A DNA stretch of 64,000 bases from Pseudomonas taetrolens (GTDB lineage: Bacteria > Pseudomonadota > Gammaproteobacteria > Pseudomonadales > Pseudomonadaceae): the NCBI RefSeq assembly GCF_900475285.1, contig NZ_LS483370.1, positions 2,122,001-2,186,000 on the forward strand. The letters are read 5' to 3'. Positions 56,900 through 64,000 of this stretch are shown here, one piece after another. The notes under the pieces were generated by a model. It searched no databases. It saw nothing but the letters and a program-made list of their open reading frames with translations, and was not told the DNA's origin. Each line of letters starts with the position of its first letter. The stretch's first letter is position 1. Both the position numbers and the translations under genes were made by a program.

Positions 56900-57378
56900 C
56901 TACCGGTAGAATTCAGTTCGCCGAACAGGACGGCACGTTCGTCCTGAAGTTTGTGGGTGAGGTGCGCCTGACGTTGTGTTCATCACTGGATGCAACCATC
57001 GACAGGATCTTCACGGCGCTTAATTTCTCGGCGATTGTGATTGACCTGACCGAAACCTGCAGCATCGACAGCACCACCTTGGGCCTGCTGGCCAAGTTGT
57101 CGATCCTGTCGCGTCAGAAAGTCGGCCTGTTACCGACGGTGGTCACCACCCATGAAGACATCACACGGTTATTGCAGTCGATGGGCTTCGATCAGGTGTT
57201 CAACATTATCGGCACGCCAATCCCGTGCCCTGAGTGCCTGACAGACTTGCCGTCCCAGGACCAGTCGGAAGAAGTGGTGCGGGTCAAGGTGCTCGAAGCG
57301 CACAAGATCCTGATGGGCCTCAACGACTCCAACCGCGAAGCCTTCCATGATCTGGTGAACGCCCTCGAGCGTCACTGA
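56896..57378 (+). CDS. rssC: RssC: STAS-domain anti-sigma factor antagonist
   Basis: 160 residues. The STAS domain (about 5–105) has the hallmark VIDLTETCSIDSTTLGLL, with the phosphorylatable serine at Ser59. A C-terminal extension carries CPECLTDLPSQDQ and a helical tail. It would be dephosphorylated by RssB's phosphatase domain and so affect RpoS activity or turnover. The ATG overlaps the rssB stop. Confidence 0.92.
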   Translation: MTTGRIQFAEQDGTFVLKFVGEVRLTLCSSLDATIDRIFTALNFSAIVIDLTETCSIDSTTLGLLAKLSILSRQKVGLLPTVVTTHEDITRLLQSMGFDQVFNIIGTPIPCPECLTDLPSQDQSEEVVRVKVLEAHKILMGLNDSNREAFHDLVNALERH

Positions 57379-57387
57379 GCCCCGGCA

Positions 57388-57429
57388 GCGCAATCAGGTC
57401 TCGTAGCCGTTGGCTACGCCCGATTGCGC
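57388..57429 (+). terminator. Large hairpin after rssC
   Basis: GCGCAATC/GATTGCGC outer stem with an inner GTAGCC/GGCTAC stem. No T-run follows; transcription termination or 3'-end protection are both possible. Confidence 0.45.
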
Positions 57430-57542
57430 CGCCAACGTGATTGCGGGTTGTCAGTCTTCACAGATGCACCGCAGGGCCTGACGTAACCACGGCTGCGTCG
57501 TCGGGCGCAGTCTGATACGGCCCTGCAGCCATCCATGCGCGC

Positions 57543-58553
57543 TCAGCGACCTTCCAGCAGCTCACCGGCTTGATCCAGCAAGGCCAGGGGATCCTTGGCC
57601 TTGTGAATATCCACCGACAGCAACTGACGGAAGCGACGGGCGCCCGGAAAACCCTGACCCAAGCCCAAAATGTGACGCGTGATGTGATGCATCGCGCCGC
57701 CAGCAGCAATATGCGCCGCAATATAAGGGCGCAGCGCTGCAAGCGCCTGCGCACGGGAAATCACCGGCGCGGTGCTGCCGAACAGCTGCTGATCCACCTC
57801 GGCCAGCACATACGGATTGTGGTACGCCTCGCGGCCCAGCATCACACCGTCAAACACCTGCAAATGCGCCTGGCATTGCTCCAGCGTCTTGATCCCGCCA
57901 TTGAGAATGATCTCCAGCTCCGGGAAGTCGGCTTTCAACTGCGCGGCGACGTCATAGCGCAACGGAGGAATATCGCGATTCTCCTTCGGCGACAGCCCCT
58001 CAAGAATCGCAATGCGCGCATGCACCGTAAAGCTCTGGCATCCCGCATCCTTCACCGTCCCCACAAAATCGCAGAGCTCGGCATAACTGTCGCGGCCGTT
58101 AATCCCGATCCGGTGCTTGACCGTGACCGGAATCGACACCGCATCGCGCATCGCCTTCACGCACTCGGCCACTAACGCCGGATGCGCCATGAGGCAGGCG
58201 CCAATCATATTGTTCTGCACCCGATCACTCGGGCAACCGACATTAAGATTCACCTCATCATAGCCAGCCGCCTCCGCCATCCGCGCGCATGCCGCCAAAT
58301 CAGCCGGCGTACTGCCGCCCAGCTGCAACGCCAAAGGATGCTCAGCCTCGTCATGCCGTAAAAAACGCTCGGCATCGCCATTCAGCAACGCCCCGGTCGT
58401 CACCATCTCGGTGTAAAGCAACGTATGACGGGACAACAGCCGCAGGAAAAACCGGCAATGCCGGTCAGTCCAGTCCATCATCGGCGCGACGCTAAAGCGG
58501 CGGGAGGGCTCAGGCTTGATATATAGCGGGTTTGAAGCTGTATTTAATGACAT
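57543..58553 (-). CDS. dusA: tRNA-dihydrouridine(20/20a) synthase
   Basis: FMN-dependent reductase of 336 residues that reduces uridine to dihydrouridine in the tRNA D-loop. The FMN-binding start SVAPMMDWTDRHCRFF (21–36), the catalytic Cys107 in NVGCPSDRVQ, and the HKR region VKHRIGIN…FTVHAR are all present. The 5' end of dusA is a known attachment site for genomic islands, and a decayed integrase gene lies directly upstream on the opposite strand. Confidence 0.96.
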   Translation of the reverse strand: MSLNTASNPLYIKPEPSRRFSVAPMMDWTDRHCRFFLRLLSRHTLLYTEMVTTGALLNGDAERFLRHDEAEHPLALQLGGSTPADLAACARMAEAAGYDEVNLNVGCPSDRVQNNMIGACLMAHPALVAECVKAMRDAVSIPVTVKHRIGINGRDSYAELCDFVGTVKDAGCQSFTVHARIAILEGLSPKENRDIPPLRYDVAAQLKADFPELEIILNGGIKTLEQCQAHLQVFDGVMLGREAYHNPYVLAEVDQQLFGSTAPVISRAQALAALRPYIAAHIAAGGAMHHITRHILGLGQGFPGARRFRQLLSVDIHKAKDPLALLDQAGELLEGR

Positions 58554-58650
58554 TTTGATCTGCGTGTTTTGTACCGTTTTCAGGCATGTTTGGGCGTTTG
58601 TACCCGGTCGTCAGCACACTGTACCAATCGAAATCTGGTGTGTACCACTG

Positions 58651-58790
58651 ATGGCGACGATCAGAGCCCAAAGAGCGCGTGGCCCGGCCAGCGGCACTGC
58701 TCAAATCCGGATTAATCGTGAAAGGGCGCAAGTCTACCAAGAGCGCCGGGGTTTCGCCTGGAAACAGGTGGTTCAACCGTGAGTAAGCAA
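58651..58790 (+). pseudogene. Decayed tyrosine-type integrase, N-terminal remnant, beside dusA
   Basis: The frame reads MATIRAQRARGP…TAQIRINRERAQVYQERRGFAWKQVVQP, then a TGA stop, then VSKREAELVERAKF in the same frame. This is the arm-binding N-terminus of island tyrosine integrases (pattern MATI…TAQIRI…QVYQE..FARK…W..KREAEL), with a stop replacing the tryptophan-bearing segment. After about 58800 the coding similarity fades; a separate short open stretch ending about 58959 (FNRAKGKSDALIVGTPVAYPTHGR) lies in another frame and could be more debris. It starts 98 bp from dusA, as expected for dusA-targeting elements. Match made from memory, not a search. Confidence 0.6.
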
Positions 58791-58956
58791 GCGTGAAGCC
58801 GAGCTAGTTGAACGGGCAAAGTTCATCTACGCGAGGGTTAGAAAAAGGGCTGGCTCACCTTCGACACTGACGCCAAGCGATTTTCTTCAACAGAGCCAAA
58901 GGCAAGTCGGATGCTCTCATCGTGGGCACTCCAGTGGCGTATCCAACGCACGGTCG

Positions 58957-59979
58957 TTAGCCTTCGCGGATAGTGACAATAGTTTTACCTGGCAAGCGAC
59001 CTTCTCTCAGCGCGACAAGATGTTCAGGCACCTGCTCAAGACCAATTATCGTTTCCATCATCGGATTCAGTTGTCCTTCGGCCACCAGCGAGAGCAATGA
59101 GTTGAGCATCTTCGCGAAATCCTCCTGGGTCGGCAGGTGACCAGAAGAATAGGCTCCGCCCAAGGCGACCTCATGAAACGACGCTGCATACGTGTACGGC
59201 GGTACACGGCTCAGATCAGGCATTGGATCAATGCACAGCAACTGGCCGTTGTAGCGAATCAGATCGAGGGACTTCCGGGCATCCTGCGGGTTAGAAACCT
59301 CCAAGAATATATCTACCCCATAGCCGCCGGTAAGGGCATGCACTTTCTCTTTCAGCTCAGGATCATCCCGTTCGAAGATATGGTCAGCACCCAGCGCGCG
59401 TACACGGCGGGCCTGAGAGGTGCGAGCTAGAGCAATAACTGTTGCACCTACTGCATTTGCGATCTGCACTGCGAATCCGCCAACCGCGCCGCTCGCCCCT
59501 TGTACCAATACTGTTTGACCCGGTTGCAGATGTGCTTTGCGAATGAGCGCTTGATACGCAGTCATACCTGCGCAGGGAAGGGCGGCGGCACTCTGAAAAC
59601 TCACCGACTCAGGCACGCGTGCCAGCACGTGAACGGGTACCAGTGCGTATTCGGCAAACACGCCTTGTTCGCGCAGATTACCGTGCCATGCCACGCGATC
59701 TCCAATTGCCCATCCTTCGACTCCTTCACCGATCTGATCGATGACGCCCGCGCCATCTAGACCCAAGATCTGCGGTGCATTCAGCCACGGTACGGTGCCG
59801 TCGGCCAGCTTCCAGTCCACAGGATTCAACGACGCCGCATGAACGCTTACCCGCACTTGTCCCATCAGCGGTATTGGCGCGGGGACGTCTCGAAGATGCA
59901 GAGAAGACAGCGTTATATCCACGGCGTCGCAGACGATGGCGCGCATTGGGACGGGTGTCGGCAGGGGATCGTTATTCAC
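58957..59979 (-). CDS. MDR-superfamily NAD(P)H:quinone/alcohol oxidoreductase
   Basis: 340 residues of the zinc-independent quinone reductase branch (no structural zinc cysteines). The NADPH motif GASGAVGG is at 161–168, with GHTRSQARRVRALGADHI-like features and the substrate-channel block AAALPCAGMTAYQAL (about 131–145). The start is GTG with GGAGA seven bases upstream; a later ATG (MRAIVCD) would lose 11 residues. It is divergent from a LysR regulator that probably controls it. Likely role: reduction of quinones or enals. Codon usage is less GC-biased than in core genes. Confidence 0.85.
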   Translation of the reverse strand: MNNDPLPTPVPMRAIVCDAVDITLSSLHLRDVPAPIPLMGQVRVSVHAASLNPVDWKLADGTVPWLNAPQILGLDGAGVIDQIGEGVEGWAIGDRVAWHGNLREQGVFAEYALVPVHVLARVPESVSFQSAAALPCAGMTAYQALIRKAHLQPGQTVLVQGASGAVGGFAVQIANAVGATVIALARTSQARRVRALGADHIFERDDPELKEKVHALTGGYGVDIFLEVSNPQDARKSLDLIRYNGQLLCIDPMPDLSRVPPYTYAASFHEVALGGAYSSGHLPTQEDFAKMLNSLLSLVAEGQLNPMMETIIGLEQVPEHLVALREGRLPGKTIVTIREG

Positions 59980-60014
59980 GATTTTCTCCAGAGCGAGCTA
60001 AGGGACGTCGATTG

Positions 60015-60025
60015 AGTAAATTACT
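60015..60025. promoter_or_regulatory. Palindrome in the LysR/oxidoreductase intergenic region
   Basis: AGTAAATTACT, an 11-bp palindrome, and a further AGTAAAT at 60045–60051, lie between the divergent genes where a LysR operator would be expected. Confidence 0.35.
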
Positions 60026-60112
60026 GACAGGGATACATCCATAAAGTAAATATAGGCGGGTGAAACTATAATTAAAATAACGGCCGGATTATGGTTTCGA
60101 TAAGAGATATTT

Positions 60113-60982
60113 ATGCTAAACCCGCAATGGCTTCGCACTTTCGTCATGCTTTCTAGGGAAGGTACTTTTACCCGTGCTGCCGAATGTCTGGACTTGACTC
60201 AAGCCGCAGTCAGCCAACATGTTCAGCGTCTTGAAGCGCAACTCGGCCCACTGCTCATTAGACGTCCGCGCCGCGTTGAGCTTACGCCAGCCGGCGATGC
60301 GCTATTGATCTATTGCGCTGAACTGCTGGCTGCCGACCAGCGCCTGCACCAACGCTTATCCGCAAAGGATGATGAGCACGGTGAAATCAGCCTGATCAGC
60401 CCTGGGAGTATCGGATTGGCTTTGTATCCACATATCTTGGATTGGCAGCAGGTGTACCCTGGTCTCAGTGTTCGGCACCGTTTTGCCCCAGACAGTGAGG
60501 TGCTGAGTGCGGTACTAGAGAACCGCTTCGAACTCGGCCTAGTTACCTTGCGGCCTGATGACCGGCGATTGAGAGTCAGCCTTTTCGCCGAAGAACCACT
60601 TGAATTAGTTGCGCCTGCAGGAGCGGGTGTCAATGATTGGTCAGACTTGGAACGCCTCGGCTTTATGGACCATCCCGACGGCCAGGCCATGGCGGGACGA
60701 CTGCTCAGCAGATACTTTCCAGATGCGCCCGGTGTGGGCAGTCTATCCGTCAGTGGTTACACTAACCAAATCACCCTGATCCTCGAATCTGTCGCACGTG
60801 GAATAGGTTTCACCGTTATTCCACGCTATGCGCGGCTGGCGTTCGCTAGGCCGGAAGCCATTCAGGTGATTGAAAGCGGAGCGAGGGTAGTTGATACCCT
60901 TTGGCTGCTACATCGCGCTGAATGGGCGCTTTCGGCCAGGGCAGAACGCTTGCTCGAGCATTTGCGCCAGAATATCCTGTGA
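60113..60982 (+). CDS. LysR-family transcriptional regulator
   Basis: 289 residues. The winged helix-turn-helix (about 1–62) reads LRTFVMLSREGTFTRAAECLDLTQAAVSQHVQRLEAQLGPLLIRRPRRVELTPAG. The effector-binding domain (about 88–289) is complete. It is divergent from the MDR oxidoreductase with a 133-bp shared gap and is the probable activator of that gene. The ATG follows GATATTT without a strong ribosome site. Confidence 0.9.
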   Translation: MLNPQWLRTFVMLSREGTFTRAAECLDLTQAAVSQHVQRLEAQLGPLLIRRPRRVELTPAGDALLIYCAELLAADQRLHQRLSAKDDEHGEISLISPGSIGLALYPHILDWQQVYPGLSVRHRFAPDSEVLSAVLENRFELGLVTLRPDDRRLRVSLFAEEPLELVAPAGAGVNDWSDLERLGFMDHPDGQAMAGRLLSRYFPDAPGVGSLSVSGYTNQITLILESVARGIGFTVIPRYARLAFARPEAIQVIESGARVVDTLWLLHRAEWALSARAERLLEHLRQNIL

Positions 60983-61508
60983 CACCTGATCTGCGCGGTT
61001 TGAGTAAGTAAAACTCAAACTTACTAGATAAGAGCAGGATGTCGGCTAAGTCACTTTAGGCATCGTCAGTGCCTGGTTTTCTAGGCGTTATCGATTGCGG
61101 AGACTGAATGATCATGGCCTGTTCGTGTGCACAGGTTATTTCCGCTTTCGGCCATTAGCCGTCGTTTGCAGCAGGGGGAGGAAGTCAACTAAGGACGCTA
61201 GATAGTTTCGATCAATTTATTACAGGGATGTACCAATAGATCACCGAAATGACTGTCGCGATCCATGTAATACAAAGACATATATACAAGACGACAAAGA
61301 GGTTTTCTTTCATGACTGAACTGTAAGGCCTGAGTGGATAATAATTCAGGATCTCGAGCAAAGGGCTCTCACTTACACGATGAGTTCTACCCATTAAGCT
61401 TTCCGAGATAGTCCTTGCTCTTCGAACACAGGCAAATGCTTCTGGAAATCACTCACCGAAAACTCGAACTCCAGTTTTCGGATCTCAACCAGTTACGCTA
61501 ATAAGAAG
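60983..61508. other. Gene-poor stretch after the LysR gene
   Basis: A seven-base hairpin GTTTGAG/CTCAAAC (60998–61020) may end the LysR transcript. On the minus strand a short frame at 61212–61310 could encode a 33-residue membrane peptide (MKENLFVVLYICLCITWIATVISVIYWYIPVIN), without a good ribosome site. At 61394–61492 a 32-codon open stretch on the minus strand (LVEIRKLEFEFSVSDFQKHLPVFEEQGLSRKA) lacks a start and looks like the end of a lost gene. Nothing else seen. Confidence 0.4.
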
Positions 61509-62315
61509 CTAATGATTTACCAACGGTAGCGTCACCACGAACTCACTTCCCTTCCCATTTCCCTCGCTTGTAGCGACAACCTTGCCGCCGTGTGCTTCCA
61601 CCAGCTCCCGAACTACAGTCAACCCAATGCCCAAGCCAGCTCCGTTGAAACCTATCGCATGTTCGTCCTGAACGTAAGGATCAAAAATAAAAGGCAATGC
61701 TTTGGCTGAAACACCAATTCCATTGTCGGAAACACTTATCTTCAAAACATCAGTATCTACTGTCACAGACAGCTTGATACAACCGTCGGCCGGAGTGTAT
61801 TTGGCAGCATTTGCCAGTAGATTATTGAGAATCTGAGCGAGACGTCCCGGGTCTCCGCTCACCATCAAGATACCAACGGGAAGAGTGGCGTCAAAATGCT
61901 GATTTCGCTTGGTCATCACAGGTGCGCACGCGTCAACAGCGTCATTCAGAACTTGCAGCATATCTACATCGCGGCGATCGATTCGCAATTTGCCCGTGCT
62001 CATGCGGGAGACATCAAGCAGATCGTCAACCAGTCGTGAAATACGCTGTACTTGGCTCTCAATCAACTCACACATTCGCGGTAGCTGATCACTAGGCAGC
62101 CGGACCATACGCTCTGCAATCATGCTAATGGGTGTTAATGGATTTCGCAGCTCATGGGCCACCAATGCAAGTACGCTTTTCTGCTGACTCAGCGCGCGCT
62201 CGGCGGCAGCCTGAAGGTCTTGAGCACTGAGCGCAGCTATGACCAACTGCGCGTTAGCCTCGCGCAGCTCTTGAAACAAACTCTGCTCCTCCAAGTGAGG
62301 GGGGGGCTGCAGCAT
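61509..62315 (-). CDS. Histidine kinase, C-terminal part (frameshifted from its N-terminus)
   Basis: 268 residues open in this frame. HisKA domain with the phospho-acceptor His in LALVAHELRNPLTPI (about 50–64), HATPase domain with NLLANAAKYTP (N box), VSDNGIGV (G1) and GAGLGIGLTVVRELVEAHGG (G2). It is a cytosolic kinase without an apparent membrane or PAS sensor. The N-terminus MLQPPPHLEEQ is not a natural start: it begins inside the C8 run. Removing one C joins it to the upstream frame, giving one protein of about 340 residues from 62532. Confidence 0.8.
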   Translation of the reverse strand: MLQPPPHLEEQSLFQELREANAQLVIAALSAQDLQAAAERALSQQKSVLALVAHELRNPLTPISMIAERMVRLPSDQLPRMCELIESQVQRISRLVDDLLDVSRMSTGKLRIDRRDVDMLQVLNDAVDACAPVMTKRNQHFDATLPVGILMVSGDPGRLAQILNNLLANAAKYTPADGCIKLSVTVDTDVLKISVSDNGIGVSAKALPFIFDPYVQDEHAIGFNGAGLGIGLTVVRELVEAHGGKVVATSEGNGKGSEFVVTLPLVNH

Positions 62316-62532
62316 CTGATTGTGCCAATAGAATCGCCAACACTAACTGTTGATTGGCCTCAATTACTTGTTCGACCTGCTGGGTATCCACCAGCCGGCT
62401 ACTTGCGTCGCTCAATTGTTTTTGTAGTGCTGCTAATACGGCGCGAGCTTCAACAGTTTTTTGACCAAGCAGGAAGAGTTCGTGAGCAGCATTGGCTATC
62501 TCTCGCTCATTCTTGCCACCGGCAATACTCAT
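62254..62532 (-). CDS. Histidine kinase, N-terminal part (truncated by frameshift)
   Basis: 92 residues: MSIAGGKNEREIANAAHELFLLGQKTVEARAVLAALQKQLSDASSRLVDTQQVEQVIEANQQLVLAILLAQSDAA and then, after the C8 run, an unrelated tail. The helical segment is the signalling coiled coil that precedes the HisKA domain of the next frame. It starts 9 bp after the stop of the KaiC-like gene, so the two form an operon. Confidence 0.7.
   Translation of the reverse strand: MSIAGGKNEREIANAAHELFLLGQKTVEARAVLAALQKQLSDASSRLVDTQQVEQVIEANQQLVLAILLAQSDAAAPPSLGGAEFVSRAARG
62299..62306. repeat. Homopolymer of eight G (C on the coding strand)
   Basis: The run lies at the exact junction of the two kinase reading frames. 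Seven instead of eight would give an open frame through the whole kinase. Confidence 0.9.
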
Positions 62533-62541
62533 GAGTCGAAC

Positions 62542-64000
62542 TCAAACATTTTTCTCTCCTGCGCGTAAGGCTCCTGAATTCTGTTTTGTCGGTCGCCCAC
62601 CGAGCAAGCCTTCCTGATCTGGCAGCATTTCGCCAATATGAAGGCCGTTATCGTCGATGTGGTATTGACGCAACTCATCGGAATGGGCGCTGGCTCGCAC
62701 CTTGACCACGGCCATGATACGCAACAAGCGACTCTCTACTTCAATATAGCGTTGAACGATGATTGCGTCGGTCAGAAACGCCGTGCCATAAGGACTAAAA
62801 CGCAGATCGGTGTAGCGGTCTTCCAACTCCGAGGTCATCAAGACGCTGACCCCAGCACGGGTCAACGCGGTGACCATGCGCGACAGCGACTCGCGGAAGT
62901 CTTCGCGAAAGGTCGGAGCCAGCGCCAGCTCGAAGCCGGACAACGAATCGATGACCACCCTCGTGGCTTTTAGTCGGCGGATCTCGCTGAGCAGCAAATG
63001 GACGATTTCGTCGATAGATAGGTCTGGCGCACGGCTATCCACCAAACCGACCTGACCGCTTTGGATCAGGCTTGCCAACGTGGCATTTTGCGAGTGGTTG
63101 GGGCGTTGTTCGAACACAGCGATCACACCGGTTTCGCCATTGCGCGCGCCTTCGGCCAAGAAGGTCGCCGCCAGAATGCTTTTGCCCGAACCCGACGGCC
63201 CGGCCACTAGCAAGGAATAACCGCGAGGCAGCCCCCCGCCGAGCATCTCGTCGAGCTGTGGCACGCCCATTGTCAGGCGTTTGATGGGAAATTCTAGCGG
63301 TGCTTCAACTTCAACCTGATTGAGGGCGGCGGGTGCAAAGACCTTGATCCCGGATGTGGCGATACGAAAGGTGTGCAGCCCCGGCAATGTCGGTTGTCCG
63401 CGCATCTTCATGATTTCCATTTTGCGCACCATCGAGTTGCGCTGAACGCTCTGACGCAGCCAGATCAGGCCGTCGGCTACGGTGAAAATCGGATTGGTGT
63501 CGGTTTCGGTGAAATATTCACCAATTAGGAAGGTCGTTGCTTGCCAGGTGGTCATCAACATGCCTAATTGCTGAACAAATTGCGGCAGGTTGTTGTTGGG
63601 ATTGTCTTGAGTCTGGCTCGCCAGTACCACGGAGCGGAACGAGTCGACAAATACCAGCGACGGAGAGTAAGCCTCTACCTCGCTTACGATTCGCCGTAGC
63701 ACCTCGTCCAGATCCCCGGCCAGGGTGTCGTCGGCCAAGTTAATGTAGCGGATTGACTGGTTGATCGCTTCGCTGTCGAAAAAATCGAATTGCTGCTGAT
63801 AACGCAGCATCTTCAGCGGTGGCTCGCCGAGTACTGTAAAAAACAGAGCAGGGCGTTCGGGCGTCGCCAGGGCAAACATCATCTGATGCGCCAAGGTGGT
63901 TTTGCCGCAGCCAGGCGGGCCTGCGATCAGGTTGAACGAAAATTCCGGCAGTCCTCCACCCAGCACCTCGTCAAGTCCTGGCACGCCGGTGGCCAAGCGG
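62542..64000 (-). CDS. KaiC-like RecA-family ATPase, 5' end outside the window
   Basis: At least 485 residues are visible. Two RecA/KaiC domains in tandem: the first has TGVPGLDEVLGGGLPE and Walker A GPPGCGKT, the second MGVPQLDEMLGGGLPRG and GPSGSGKS, each followed by Walker B (SLVFVDSF, RVVIDSLS). The C-terminal tail (VKVRASAHSDELRQYHIDDNGLHIGEM) is as in bacterial KaiC homologues. The cyanobacterial autophosphorylation sites are not recognisable. KaiC-like proteins outside cyanobacteria are linked to stress adaptation. The frame is open to the window end, so the TTG near 63996 is not taken as the start. The kinase gene follows 9 bp downstream. Confidence 0.88.
   Translation of the reverse strand, partial: RLATGVPGLDEVLGGGLPEFSFNLIAGPPGCGKTTLAHQMMFALATPERPALFFTVLGEPPLKMLRYQQQFDFFDSEAINQSIRYINLADDTLAGDLDEVLRRIVSEVEAYSPSLVFVDSFRSVVLASQTQDNPNNNLPQFVQQLGMLMTTWQATTFLIGEYFTETDTNPIFTVADGLIWLRQSVQRNSMVRKMEIMKMRGQPTLPGLHTFRIATSGIKVFAPAALNQVEVEAPLEFPIKRLTMGVPQLDEMLGGGLPRGYSLLVAGPSGSGKSILAATFLAEGARNGETGVIAVFEQRPNHSQNATLASLIQSGQVGLVDSRAPDLSIDEIVHLLLSEIRRLKATRVVIDSLSGFELALAPTFREDFRESLSRMVTALTRAGVSVLMTSELEDRYTDLRFSPYGTAFLTDAIIVQRYIEVESRLLRIMAVVKVRASAHSDELRQYHIDDNGLHIGEMLPDQEGLLGGRPTKQNSGALRAGEKNV

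Noticed and set aside
58510..58776. 88-codon minus-strand frame upstream of dusA
   Set aside because: It overlaps the dusA start and runs antisense to the integrase remnant, which explains the DNA better.
58957..59979. Zinc-dependent alcohol dehydrogenase
   Set aside because: The catalytic zinc ligands and the four-cysteine structural site are missing; the quinone-reductase branch fits better.
61212..61394. 60-codon minus-strand frame with a hydrophobic end
   Set aside because: No ribosome site before either ATG and no known family. It is mentioned only as a possible membrane peptide in the intergenic entry.

Overview
This 64 kb window is a chromosomal segment of a fluorescent-lineage Pseudomonas. 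Codon use is GC-rich throughout. Gene orders seen widely in the genus are present (mlaA–rssB–rssC–dusA, the moxR–bat cluster, sbcDC, gdhB, nadK–phosphoesterase–rhomboid–pepN). Pseudomonas-type REP repeats sit at about 8.9, 20.0 and 40.5 kb. Identifications come from reading the translations and motifs; no database search was possible.

Layout. 1–3.4 kb: start of a GlxA/AraC-type regulator, an orphan taurine-binding protein and a stand-alone penicillin-binding protein 2. 3.5–12.8 kb: housekeeping genes (PLP enzyme, cytochrome b561, DUF1853, nadK, phosphoesterase, rhomboid protease, YeaC-like protein, DUF2797, pepN). 12.9–25.1 kb: a pentonate (L-arabonate/xylonate type) catabolic locus made of a GntR regulator, an IlvD/Edd-type dehydratase, two MFS transporters, a GguC/AraD1-like protein, 2-oxoglutarate semialdehyde dehydrogenase and a 2-hydroxyacid dehydrogenase. 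A small orphan type VI secretion island (unknown large protein, membrane-anchored partner, a degenerate second partner copy, hcp, small unknown) sits between the regulator and its likely target genes. 25.2–30.0 kb: a 1577-residue toxin-like protein. 30.0–35.0 kb: DUF5629, a lactonase, a tiny exported peptide, and an ECF sigma/anti-sigma pair divergent from a SrpA-like catalase plus cytochrome b561.

35.0–40.5 kb: sbcD–sbcC–gst operon. 40.6–47.4 kb: moxR–DUF58–DUF4381–batA–batB–batD operon. 47.6–48.7 kb: amidohydrolase and a small acidic protein. 49.2–54.0 kb: the 180-kDa NAD-glutamate dehydrogenase. 54.1–58.6 kb: DUF4404, mlaA, rssB, rssC and dusA. 58.6–64 kb: an accessory segment that begins with a decayed integrase beside dusA (a known island integration site), then an MDR oxidoreductase/LysR pair and a KaiC-like ATPase with a histidine kinase broken at a run of eight C.

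The most notable signals are these. The ECF locus has two divergent promoters with the same GGAATAA-N14-CGTC layout. The T6SS island carries a 35-bp exact direct repeat marking a lost paralogue of the membrane partner. The dusA-linked integrase remnant points to an island junction. The KaiC–kinase cassette is frameshifted in a homopolymer and could be phase-variable. Between 48.7 and 49.2 kb there is a nested inverted-repeat element followed by a terminator-like hairpin with no coding explanation.
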